Below, in pieces: positions 8,203 through 15,130 of a stretch of DNA of 22,712 nt. The position numbers were made by a program, and so were the translations under genes. The stretch comes from JBDLSY01 sp043777895 (GTDB lineage Bacteria; Pseudomonadota; Gammaproteobacteria; Burkholderiales; Burkholderiaceae_C). Position 1 is the stretch's first letter, and the number at the start of each line of letters is the position of its first letter. The stretch covers positions 1-22,712 of the forward strand of contig JAYWHD010000098.1 in the NCBI GenBank assembly GCA_043777895.1, given 5' to 3'. The notes beneath the pieces are model-generated. The model was not told the origin of the DNA. It was given only the letters and a program-made list of their open reading frames with translations, and did no database searches.

Positions 8203-8231
8203 TTGTCTACATTTTTTATATTATTTATATT
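8203..8231 (+). promoter_or_regulatory. Candidate promoter of the ypfJ-type gene
   Basis: TTGTCT (8203-8208) and TATATT (8226-8231) are separated by exactly 17 bp. The predicted start near 8238 gives a leader of about 33 nt carrying AGGA about 10 nt before the ATG. Confidence 0.45.
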
Positions 8232-8270
8232 GTTTAGTGCTACTGGTAATTTATTATAGGAAATTAATGT

Positions 8271-9134
8271 ATGCGTATTGATGGCGAACGTGAAAGTAAT
8301 AATGTGGAAGATAGACGCGGCTCTGGTGGTATACCTATGGGTGGTGGTAAAGGAATTGGTATTGGTACGATTGTTGTGGCATTGGCCGCTTCATATTTTT
8401 TTAATATTAATCCAATGACAACGATAGGTGTAATAAGTGGAATAAATTCTAACTCTGAACCGACTTCACAAAATGCACTTAATAATAGTGCCACTATAAA
8501 CACAGCTAATGACCCGCTTAAACAGTTTGTACGGGTAGTAATGGCACAAACAGAAGATACATGGAAGGCTGTTTTTCAAGAGCAGGCTAAAACGTATTCT
8601 CCACCTAAATTGGTGATGTTTTCAGGCCGTACTAGCACAGATTGTGGGCTTGGTGAAACGGCGACAGGTCCTTTCTATTGTCCTGCGGATCAAAAAATCT
8701 ATATTGATCCACAATTTTATGCTGTTTTAGAGCAGCGTTTAGGTGCACCTGGTGATTTTGCACGCGCTTATGTCATTGGGCATGAAGTAGGACATCACGT
8801 ACAAAATGTGTTGGGAATTATGAATAAAGTTGAAGCCGCTAAACGTCAAAATCCTAGACAAGCGAACCCTTTATCGGTACGCTTAGAGTTACAAGCCGAT
8901 TGTTTTGCAGGTATTTGGGCAAAACGTACGCAAGTATCACGAAATATTTTAGAAGCAGGTGATTTGGAAGAAGCAATGCAAGCTGCTGCATCGGTAGGTG
9001 ATGATGCCTTACAAGGTGCACTTGCCCGTCCAGAAACATTTACGCACGGTACATCATTACAACGTAAGCAGTGGTTTACGCGTGGTTTTGAAGGCGGAAA
9101 TATGTCAAATTGCAACACTTTTTCTAATACTTAG
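8271..9134 (+). CDS. ypfJ: Neutral zinc metallopeptidase, YpfJ/KPN_01571 type
   Basis: A 287-aa predicted zinc peptidase anchored in the membrane by one N-terminal TM segment (about 27-45, within GTIVVALAASYFF). It begins with the family's conserved cytoplasmic tail, here RIDGERESNNVEDRRGSGG. The zinc motif HEVGH is at residues 171-175, followed by LELQADCFAGIWA, which contains the likely third ligand. PFYCPADQKIYIDPQFY and the C-terminal HGTSLQRKQWFTRGFEGG are also family-typical. Its physiological substrate is unknown. The start is chosen because the in-frame ATG at 8271 gives the conserved N-terminus; an ATG at 8267 is out of frame. A tRNA-Leu gene follows 33 nt downstream. Confidence 0.9.
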   Translation: MRIDGERESNNVEDRRGSGGIPMGGGKGIGIGTIVVALAASYFFNINPMTTIGVISGINSNSEPTSQNALNNSATINTANDPLKQFVRVVMAQTEDTWKAVFQEQAKTYSPPKLVMFSGRTSTDCGLGETATGPFYCPADQKIYIDPQFYAVLEQRLGAPGDFARAYVIGHEVGHHVQNVLGIMNKVEAAKRQNPRQANPLSVRLELQADCFAGIWAKRTQVSRNILEAGDLEEAMQAAASVGDDALQGALARPETFTHGTSLQRKQWFTRGFEGGNMSNCNTFSNT

Positions 9135-9167
9135 GTTAAAATAGAGTTTGTGCAGTTATAAATAATT

Positions 9168-9261
9168 GCCTGGGTGGTGAAATAGGTAGACACAGCGGAC
9201 TTAAAATCCGCCGCTTTCGTGAATAGCGGGCGTACCGGTTCGATTCCGGTCCCAGGCACCA
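9168..9261 (+). tRNA. tRNA-Leu(UAA)
   Basis: Class II tRNA with encoded CCA. Acceptor GCCTGGG (9168-9174) pairs with CCCAGGC (9251-9257), followed by discriminator A and CCA. The anticodon stem GCGGA/TCCGC (9195-9199/9207-9211) encloses CTTAAAA, giving anticodon TAA at 9202-9204. A long variable arm and the T-loop GGTTCGATTCC are present. Confidence 0.97.
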
Positions 9262-9265
9262 AATA

Positions 9266-9299
9266 AAATCCTTTGTTTTTAATGAACAAAGGATTTTTT
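9266..9299 (+). terminator. Rho-independent terminator after tRNA-Leu
   Basis: A perfect 12-bp stem, AAATCCTTTGTT (9266-9277) with AACAAAGGATTT (9285-9296), has a 7-nt loop and runs into six T (9294-9299). It starts 4 nt after the tRNA CCA. Confidence 0.93.
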
Positions 9300-9331
9300 G
9301 CTTGTGTAACGAATAGATTTTTTAGGCTTTG

Positions 9332-10876
9332 ATGATTTTAACTACTAACATTAATAATAATAAGATTAGGTTTAAGATTAAAACTAATAATAACCATAAT
9401 CATAACCATAATAATATTATCTATCACATTAGTATTATTAAAGGCGCATACTACTTTTTTATAACAACTTTATTGGTTTTGCTGGCATTGTTTGGTACAA
9501 CAACTTGGGCAACTATACCTGTTAAACTAACGCCATCGATTAAAGACTGGCTACAAGATGCTTCTATTCCCCAGCAACGTGTCAGTATTGCCATTGCCCC
9601 CGCAGACGGTGGTGAAGTACTATTTGGATTAAATGCCGAGCAAGCCCTTAATCCAGCCAGTTTAATGAAGTTGTATACCACCTATGGGGCTTTGAATATT
9701 TTAGGCACAAATCATTTTTGGACTACCAAATTATTAAGCCAAGGAACTTTGAAACCCAGTACAGATATATTTATGGGTGATATTTTTATTCAAGGCAGTG
9801 CTGACCCCAGTTTAAAGCTGCAAGATATTTGGCGTTTATTGCGTGAATTACGCCTATCAGGTGTTAAACATATTGAAGGTGACTGGGTTTTTGACCGCAG
9901 TATCATTAAAGATACCGCTTATATAAATAATCCAAATAGTTTTGATGGCAGCGGTGAAAAACCTTATAATGTGCAACCCGATGGTTTGCTGATGAACTTT
10001 CATACGACTCGCTTGGTGTTTCAACCCGCATCGCCTAACTGGCACATAATCGCTGACCCAATGCCATTAGATTGGACACAATCCGGCAACATCACCAACA
10101 CCCAAGGCAATTGTATTGATTGGCGTAGCACGTTTACCAGTCAAATTCAACCTTCTAATACTTCGCTAATAAGCGGTAATATTCATTTTAAGGGCAGTAT
10201 CCCAAATAGTTGTGGACAACAAAACTTATACCGTGTTATTACAGCTGATAATAACTATACCAGCGGCTTAATTAAAACTTTATGGCAAGAGCTAGGCGGA
10301 ACACATTCAGGACAATTTCGTACAGGTGTAACCCCCATAAACAGCCCTGTGTTAGCACAGATAGACAGTGAGCCTTTATCGTCAATTGTTCGTGATATTA
10401 ATAAACGCAGCAATAACGTTATGGCTAAAATGCTCTACTTAAATTTAAGTGCGGCCGCCCCTTTTAATCAAATCGCTTCAGAACAACGTTTGCGTGATTG
10501 GCTTAAATCAGTGGGTTTAAATGACTCTTCACTTCATTTTGACAATGGCAGTGGTTTAAGCCGTATTGAACGCTCCAGTGCTTTAGCATTAGTCAAATTA
10601 TTACAACATGCCTACAGCCATCAAGTGATGCCAGAGTTTATGAGTTCTTTAGCGGTTGCGGGTCAAGATGGCACGCTTACCAAACGCTTAAAAAGCATCA
10701 CTGGTTTAGCACACTTAAAAACAGGAACGCTACAAGACAGCGTTGGTTTAGCAGGCTATGTATTGGGTAAAAGTGGTCAGCGGTATGTGTTTACAGGCAT
10801 TATTAACCATAACAACATTGCTGCTGGACAAGCGACTTTAGATCAATTAGTAGTGTGGTTACAGCTCAATGGCTAA
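9332..10876 (+). CDS. dacB: D-alanyl-D-alanine carboxypeptidase/endopeptidase (PBP4 type, S13)
   Basis: Periplasmic low-molecular-weight penicillin-binding protein that trims or cleaves peptidoglycan peptides. Active-site motifs: Ser110-Leu-Met-Lys113 (SxxK), Ser360-Asn-Asn362 (SxN) and Lys463-Thr-Gly465 (KTG). The long stretch between the first two, about 250 residues, is the PBP4 insertion. I start at ATG 9332 (514 aa) with TAGG 6-7 nt upstream; a TTG immediately before it is less likely. The N-terminus is odd: about 40 residues rich in Asn and His (NNNHNHNHNN) precede the hydrophobic signal segment YYFFITTLLVLLALFG. No alternative start lies closer to the signal. An 8-bp repeat begins at the stop codon. 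Confidence 0.93.
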   Translation: MILTTNINNNKIRFKIKTNNNHNHNHNNIIYHISIIKGAYYFFITTLLVLLALFGTTTWATIPVKLTPSIKDWLQDASIPQQRVSIAIAPADGGEVLFGLNAEQALNPASLMKLYTTYGALNILGTNHFWTTKLLSQGTLKPSTDIFMGDIFIQGSADPSLKLQDIWRLLRELRLSGVKHIEGDWVFDRSIIKDTAYINNPNSFDGSGEKPYNVQPDGLLMNFHTTRLVFQPASPNWHIIADPMPLDWTQSGNITNTQGNCIDWRSTFTSQIQPSNTSLISGNIHFKGSIPNSCGQQNLYRVITADNNYTSGLIKTLWQELGGTHSGQFRTGVTPINSPVLAQIDSEPLSSIVRDINKRSNNVMAKMLYLNLSAAAPFNQIASEQRLRDWLKSVGLNDSSLHFDNGSGLSRIERSSALALVKLLQHAYSHQVMPEFMSSLAVAGQDGTLTKRLKSITGLAHLKTGTLQDSVGLAGYVLGKSGQRYVFTGIINHNNIAAGQATLDQLVVWLQLNG

Positions 10877-10930
10877 ATAGTTAAATAGTTAAATAATTAA
10901 ATAATTAAATAATTAAATAATTAAATAAAA
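10875..10930. repeat. 8-bp tandem repeat starting at the dacB stop
   Basis: Two AAATAGTT units (10875-10890) and four AAATAATT units (10891-10922) are followed by a partial AAATAAAA. The first unit shares two bases with the dacB TAA. The repeat marks the left border of the accessory island between dacB and kup. Confidence 0.9.
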
Positions 10931-10942
10931 TAGTTTTAAAGT

Positions 10943-10966
10943 AAAAAAGTCAGCATATTTAATGCT
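10943..10966 (-). terminator. Terminator of the DUF2442 gene
   Basis: On the minus strand AGCAT (10966-10962), loop TAAAT, ATGCT (10956-10952), then a run of six U from A10943-10948. The stem is short, but the layout is canonical and lies 15 nt after the DUF2442 stop. Confidence 0.6.
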
Positions 10967-10980
10967 TGGCATTGCTAGCT

Positions 10981-11274
10981 TTAGTCAGTCCCGCTTGATG
11001 GCTGGGCTGGGTTGTTTTCTGAACTACCTGCAAGCTTAACTGAATCTAAATATAACGTGTCAGGACAAATATCTTGTTCGTGTGGCCAAGCAACTGTTTT
11101 ACTTAGTACGCCTACCTGCTTAAAATAACTTATGTTACTTAATTCTCTAAATACACCAAAATTTAATAGTACGCTGCAATCATAAATACCGCGCTCACCA
11201 TTTGTAAATTCCAGATAAAGCTTATATTCAGGTAAAGCTGATACTGATTTTATTCTTGGATTCATAAGAGTCAT
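10981..11274 (-). CDS. DUF2442 domain protein, partner of DUF4160
   Basis: A 97-aa protein matching the DUF2442 pattern: PEYKLYLEFTNGERGIYD near the N-terminus, then GVFREL, then VAWPHEQDICPDTLYLDSV. The family has no proven activity. It commonly sits next to DUF4160, and the pair has been proposed to be toxin-antitoxin-like; that role is inference. Its ATG overlaps the DUF4160 TGA as ATGA. An in-frame Met at residue 4 is a possible alternative start. The last about 17 residues (GSSENNPAQPSSGTD) are polar and probably disordered. This is the last gene of the putative cassette cluster, and no attC-like site is visible after it. Confidence 0.85.
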   Translation of the reverse strand: MTLMNPRIKSVSALPEYKLYLEFTNGERGIYDCSVLLNFGVFRELSNISYFKQVGVLSKTVAWPHEQDICPDTLYLDSVKLAGSSENNPAQPSSGTD

Positions 11275-11539
11275 CTCAATGGCTCAATTTTATAGAGATT
11301 TTCGCCAGATACAGCAAGCTCCCAATCTGCCATCAACTCATCTTTATGTAGCTCAATCCAAGCTTGAAGTAATTTCATTTTTGACGAGGGAATACTTCCT
11401 TCAAGAACCGCACCATCTGGAATAGCAACAATAACCTCTTCACCCTGATATTTTACATGGATTGAGGCAATTTATGCTGCTTATTATCCAAAAAGTACAT
11501 ATAGACAATTAGCCCATAAAACATAGAAATTGTAGGCAT
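11271..11539 (-). pseudogene. DUF4160 protein gene with a one-base deletion
   Basis: Starting at the ATG at 11539, with AAGGA upstream, the frame reads MPTISMFYGLIVYMYFLDNK then QHKLP before running into a stop. Shifting frame by one base at about 11462-11464 restores the rest of DUF4160: HVKYQGEEVIVAIPDGAVLE, then SSKMKLLQAWIELHKDELM, then DWELAVSGENLYKIEPLR, ending in a TGA at 11273-11271. The full length is 269 nt, one short of 90 codons. The break sits where the conserved 'P-HIHV' histidines belong (CCTCAATCCATGT, expected one more base). It is either a real recent inactivation or a sequencing error. It overlaps DUF2442 by 4 nt. Confidence 0.8.
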
Positions 11540-11645
11540 AAACGTTCCTTTTAATTATGTTAAGAGAACTGACTAATATTTATAATAATACAACGCTAAC
11601 CAGTCATTTTAGAAGCTAGCTAGTAGGTAGAATCATGTTTCTGTC

Positions 11646-11703
11646 ACCTAACATTCAAATTAATCAACAGCCGTAGCCCGTCCGCTTGAATACCTTGTTA
11701 GCT
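11646..11703 (-). other. attC-like integron recombination site
   Basis: Read on the minus strand: R'' box AGCTAAC (11703-11697), a 6-nt spacer AAGGTA, L''-like TTCAAGC, a central part, L'-like GATTAA, TTTGAAT, and R' box GTTAGGT (11652-11646), which fits the GTTRRRY consensus. The 58-bp length, the 6-nt R''-L'' spacing and the TTCAAGC box match classical short attC sites such as that of aadA cassettes. L'' TTCAA against L' TTAA leaves one unpaired base, as in attC hairpins. R'' deviates at one position from RYYYAAC. It begins 8 nt after the stop of the 79-aa gene, the usual place. An alternative R' exists at 11593-11598. Confidence 0.72.
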
Positions 11704-11711
11704 GCACAGAT

Positions 11712-11951
11712 TTAGCGTTGATTTGCTCTAATATGCGTAGCATACTTTGCATTTGTACGCTTTGTCTTTTTTGATTCTTGCGCTACAAGATTGAGCCAAG
11801 TTTCGCCTTTAGAGTTTATTGATTCTACTGAGATAATTTTCCAAACGCAGGCAAAATGTGTATAACTAAGATGAATAAGCATTCCAACGCGTAGCTCAGT
11901 CTGATAGACACTCTGACCAACGTTGTGGCGTTTGCTATAAAAACTACTCAT
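11712..11951 (-). CDS. Orphan 79-aa cassette protein, function unknown
   Basis: A small basic, soluble protein beginning MSSFYSKRHNVGQ and containing GMLIHLSYTHFACVWKI and GETWLNLVAQES, a short beta-rich pattern followed by a Lys/Arg-rich tail. I prefer the ATG at 11951 because AGGGGA lies 6-7 nt upstream; an upstream GTG at 11990 would add 13 residues without a ribosome site. The stop is 8 nt from the R'' box of the attC-like site. One gene filling the space up to its own attC is the standard cassette layout. I recognise no domain and assign no function. Confidence 0.7.
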   Translation of the reverse strand: MSSFYSKRHNVGQSVYQTELRVGMLIHLSYTHFACVWKIISVESINSKGETWLNLVAQESKKTKRTNAKYATHIRANQR

Positions 11952-12134
11952 GAGATTTCCCCTGCTTTCATCAGCTAATGTATAGTACACAGCACTGTTA
12001 CCCTATACTTATAAAAATATGTCGTATAAGTTAAATTTTTTGATAGTATTAAATTTTAACTTTTATAACGTTTATGTTGATAGACTAGTTTGATAGTTTT
12101 ATTGATTACTTCTTAATTGTTAAATTAATGATTT

Positions 12135-12192
12135 CAATGATATTTGAATTGTGCAGCTGGTGTAAATAGTCGGCTAAAATAATCGGTTATAC
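12135..12192 (-). other. Degraded attC-like site after the 166-aa gene
   Basis: On the minus strand GTATAAC (12192-12186) is followed by a 6-nt spacer CGATTA and TTTTAGCCGAC, close to the classical TTCAAGCCGAC box. The other end (CAATGAT at 12135-12141 on the plus strand) has lost the AAC core expected for R'. The span is 58 bp, as in the better site at 11646-11703, and the R''-side halves align without gaps (14 of 24 identical by eye). GTTATACG is duplicated (12186-12193, 12194-12201), so the outer R'' copy contains the stop codon of the upstream gene. The remaining gap 11991-12134 is AT-rich with nothing gene-like. Confidence 0.4.
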
Positions 12193-12194
12193 GG

Positions 12195-12695
12195 TTATAC
12201 GCTTTTAGCGTACGCAGCTAAGAGCTTTTTATAGATTTCAACTGCCGTATTAAAACGCAAAAGAACCTCAGTTAATCCTTTTGCGTGTTTCTCACTCGTA
12301 GATTGGCCTTCCTTATATATTTTCTTAAAACTATTTTGAATAGAACTTGCTTCGTTTAAAAGTTGATTCAGATCTTGCAGGGCTTCGTGAGCAGATGGAA
12401 AGTACAACTCTGCGAGAGTGAACATGCGATTCGCGTCAATAGTGCTGCTGTTGGCTAACTCTAAATCTAGAGCTTCGTTGTAAGTCAATTCTCCTTTCAT
12501 GACCTTTCGATACCTTGTGTGATGGATGACGAACAACTTTGCCCAGTTAGAGGTTAATGAGTACAACTCTTCAAGCCGCACACGTTCTACTTCTCTAACC
12601 TCTTTTTTAGATTCATAATCTAACTTGATCGTGAGCTGCTTCAAGCTGCTACGGTTCGCCAACCATACGCCGAATAGAGTGAACACACCTGTCAC
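12195..12695 (-). CDS. One-TM orphan protein with coiled-coil-like body, start probably damaged
   Basis: Annotated from the first legal start (GTG, 12695) it has 166 aa: a hydrophobic start (TGVFTLFGVWLANRSS) followed by charged helical sequence such as KKEVREVERVRLEELYSLTS, ending AAYAKSV. The open frame extends upstream and would add KIDFDKQLPIILASGGSIV, completing a normal TM segment, but no start codon lies in that frame. An ATG at 12757 is one base out of frame; one extra base in AATTAAAAATAG would give an N-terminus MNLKIDFDKQLPIIL. So the 5' end probably carries a one-base deletion. It follows kup closely with no terminator. Its stop overlaps an attC-like box. No family recognised. Confidence 0.6.
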   Translation of the reverse strand: MTGVFTLFGVWLANRSSLKQLTIKLDYESKKEVREVERVRLEELYSLTSNWAKLFVIHHTRYRKVMKGELTYNEALDLELANSSTIDANRMFTLAELYFPSAHEALQDLNQLLNEASSIQNSFKKIYKEGQSTSEKHAKGLTEVLLRFNTAVEIYKKLLAAYAKSV

Positions 12696-12768
12696 TATAG
12701 AGCCGCCCGATGCTAGAATTATTGGAAGCTGTTTATCAAAATCTATTTTTAATTCATCTCCCTACCCA

Positions 12769-14655
12769 TCAAATACGGATTTGTGCGCCTAATTCAATTA
12801 CGCGGTTAGTCGGTAAACCCAAATACTCCGCTGGATCTGAAGCATTACGTAGCATCACTGCAAACATTTTTTCCATCCACATCGGTAAACTAGTACAGGT
12901 ATCTGACAATAAAGTGTAGCGTGATAAAAAATAACTGGTTTCCATTTCATTAAAGACTAAGCCGTACTGGGTACACAAAGCTAAAGAATCAGGAATATTC
13001 AATTGATTTTTAAAACCGTAATTAACCTCAATAGCAAAACAATTATTGCCCAAATCTTCTACCTTTAAATGCTGATTCAAATCAACCCACGGCAACTCTA
13101 AAGTACGGACGGTTAAAAAAATATTACGCTCATGAATCACTTTATTATGTAATAAATTATGCATTAAAGCCCTAGGGACGATGCCTGACTTAGCGTTTAG
13201 ATATACTGCAGTACCCTCAACTTGTGCAGGGGGGGCAATAAAAATACTGCTTAAAAAACCTGTTAATGATAACATTTGTTCTTCAGAAGAGTTGCGAATC
13301 GCCACACGACCGCGATGCCAAGTGTACATAAACAAAAAAATAGCTGCACCTAAAGCAATAGGAAACCAACCACCATCTTTAAATTTTAATAAGTTTGCCC
13401 CTAAAAATATAAAATCAATCAAAACAAACAGACCCGTACTTAATAAACATAGCCATAAAGGTAGTTTCCACTGATAGCGAATTACAAAAAAAGTCATTAA
13501 AGTGACTACCAACATACACCCTGTTACAGCAATACCGTAAGCAGAGGCTAAAGCAGATGATGACCCAAAGCTGATGACAACAGCAATGACTAACACATAC
13601 TGTACCCAGTTAATAAAGGGAATATAAATTTGACCTGCTTCTTTTACACTGGTGTGCAAAATTTTCATACGTGGTAAAAACCCTAACTGTACCGCTTGTT
13701 TAGTCAAAGAAAAACACCCAGAAATGGTCGCTTGTGAGGCAATCACCGCAGCCATAGTCGCCAAAATAACCAATGGCAATGTCCCCCAACTAGGAATCAT
13801 TAAGAAAAAAGGACTTTTTAAAGCGAGGGGATTAGACAACAGTAAAGCACCTTGCCCTAAATAACATAAAACCAAAGAAGGAAATACCACTAAATACCAA
13901 GCCAGTCTAATGGGTGTACGGCCAAAATGCCCCATATCGGCATATAAAGCTTCAGCCCCTGTTACTGCCAGTGTAACTGAACCCAATACTACAAACGCCA
14001 TAAAACCATTACGCGTCACAAACTGAAGTGCATGTATTGGATTTAAAGCCCATAATATACTAGCATCACCAATTACTAGGTTATAGACACCCATTACAGC
14101 CAAAGTTAAAAACCATACTAAGGTAATCGGTCCAAATAAACGCCCAATACTGCCCGTACCTTTTTTTTGTACTGCATACAATACAGTGATAATAACTACT
14201 ACGATTGGAATAACATATTTATTAAATACAGGTGTCATAATAGACAAGCCTTCTACAGCACCTAATACTGAAATAGCGGGCGTGATAACACCATCACCAT
14301 AAAACAAAGAAGCCCCTATTAAGCCAAAAGTAATCACTATTGGATACATCTTAGAATCACGGCCTAAGGCATTTAATGCCAGTGCTAACATAGCCATATT
14401 GCCACCCTCACCGTTATTATCGGCGCGTAAAATTAAAGCCACATATTTAAAACCAACCACAAAAATAAGTGTCCAAATAATCAAAGAAACAATGCCCAGC
14501 ATATTATCATAGCTAAAGCCGACACCGTGATTAGGGGCAAATATCTCTTTAATCGCATAAATAGGCGAAGTACCAATGTCGCCATAAACAACGCCGATTG
14601 CAGCTAAGGTTAATGCCGTGATAGAATTTTTTTGATGGGGCTGATGAATATTCAT
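12769..14655 (-). CDS. kup: Low-affinity K+ uptake permease, KUP/Trk D family
   Basis: K+/H+ symporter of the inner membrane, 628 aa (E. coli Kup is of similar length). The N-terminus VVYGDIGTSPIYAIKEIF (G25-D26-I-G-T-S-P31) is the family hallmark. About twelve TM segments follow, with FYGDGVITPAISVLGAVEG and ISGCFSLTKQAVQLG. A soluble C-terminal domain (about 455-628) ends NRVIELGAQIRI, matching the typical ending, so the gene is complete although accessory DNA follows the stop directly. The upstream rpsT terminator lies only 28 nt before the ATG, so kup probably has its own promoter or depends on read-through. No promoter is obvious to me. Confidence 0.96.
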   Translation of the reverse strand: MNIHQPHQKNSITALTLAAIGVVYGDIGTSPIYAIKEIFAPNHGVGFSYDNMLGIVSLIIWTLIFVVGFKYVALILRADNNGEGGNMAMLALALNALGRDSKMYPIVITFGLIGASLFYGDGVITPAISVLGAVEGLSIMTPVFNKYVIPIVVVIITVLYAVQKKGTGSIGRLFGPITLVWFLTLAVMGVYNLVIGDASILWALNPIHALQFVTRNGFMAFVVLGSVTLAVTGAEALYADMGHFGRTPIRLAWYLVVFPSLVLCYLGQGALLLSNPLALKSPFFLMIPSWGTLPLVILATMAAVIASQATISGCFSLTKQAVQLGFLPRMKILHTSVKEAGQIYIPFINWVQYVLVIAVVISFGSSSALASAYGIAVTGCMLVVTLMTFFVIRYQWKLPLWLCLLSTGLFVLIDFIFLGANLLKFKDGGWFPIALGAAIFLFMYTWHRGRVAIRNSSEEQMLSLTGFLSSIFIAPPAQVEGTAVYLNAKSGIVPRALMHNLLHNKVIHERNIFLTVRTLELPWVDLNQHLKVEDLGNNCFAIEVNYGFKNQLNIPDSLALCTQYGLVFNEMETSYFLSRYTLLSDTCTSLPMWMEKMFAVMLRNASDPAEYLGLPTNRVIELGAQIRI

Positions 14656-14682
14656 AAAATCTCTAAGATAATGGATAGTACA

Positions 14683-14716
14683 AAAAAACCACCGGCTTTG
14701 CAGAGGGTGGTTTTTT
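14683..14716 (-). terminator. Terminator of rpsT
   Basis: AAAAAACCACC (14683-14693) pairs with GGTGGTTTTTT (14706-14716), loop 12 nt. Read on the minus strand it ends in a long U-run, and by symmetry it could act in both directions. The 14717-14807 spacer repeats short TTTAGG/CTTTGATG elements and contains no gene. Confidence 0.9.
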
Positions 14717-14807
14717 ATTAGTACTTATTTTAATAATAAACTTTAGGACTTAAAGGCTTTAGGCTTTGATGCTTTAGGACTTTGATGCTAAAGAAATTAA
14801 TAATTAA

Positions 14808-15071
14808 TTAGTTCATATTTTTAACTGCAGCTGCCAAGCGACTTTTATCGCGTGAAGCTTTATTTTTATGAACTAATTTTTTATCTGCAATACGATCAAT
14901 CACTTTCATTGAAGCCGTAAACTGTACTGTAGCAGCGGCTTTATCACCGGTTTCAACTGCTTTACGTACATTTTTAATTGCAGTACGCATCATTGAACGT
15001 AAGGCTGAATTATGTGCATTAATTTTTACGGTTTGACGGGCACGTTTACGGGCTTGGGCTGTATTTGCCAT
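14808..15071 (-). CDS. rpsT: 30S ribosomal protein bS20
   Basis: An 87-aa basic protein that binds 16S rRNA in the small subunit. It begins MANTAQARKRARQTVKINAHN and contains SALRSMMRTAIKNVRKAVE and KVIDRIADKKLVHKNKASRDK, the standard bS20 sequence over full length. AGGA lies about 10 nt before the ATG. It is transcribed alone, with its own terminator, and is divergent from murJ across 260 nt. A perfect palindrome lies about 60-77 bp upstream of the start. Confidence 0.98.
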   Translation of the reverse strand: MANTAQARKRARQTVKINAHNSALRSMMRTAIKNVRKAVETGDKAAATVQFTASMKVIDRIADKKLVHKNKASRDKSRLAAAVKNMN

Positions 15072-15130
15072 AGGAATAGTCCTTTTGTATTTTTAATAAA
15101 TTAAGTTATAAAGAAAGTATATTAAGCTTT

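Noticed and set aside
8846..9118. Overlapping minus-strand frames opposite the ypfJ-type gene
   Set aside because: Shadows of the metallopeptidase zinc-domain region; no start signals.
9168..9299. tRNA-Leu as an integration site with att duplication
   Set aside because: No second copy of the tRNA 3' end and no integrase gene occur in the window; the tRNA is followed by a normal terminator.
10877..12768. Integron integrase gene or attI site
   Set aside because: No frame with tyrosine-recombinase motifs occurs anywhere in the window, and no attI-like site lies between kup and the first cassette. A GGTAGGG near 12762 resembles an R' box only weakly.
13181..13864. Two plus-strand frames opposite kup
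   Set aside because: Antisense shadows of a well-conserved transporter; no ribosome sites or recognisable domains.
14758..14771. 14-bp sequence shared with the dacB start region (9321-9334)
   Set aside because: TTTAGGCTTTGATG occurs at both places, but one such match is expected by chance in an AT-rich window of this size.
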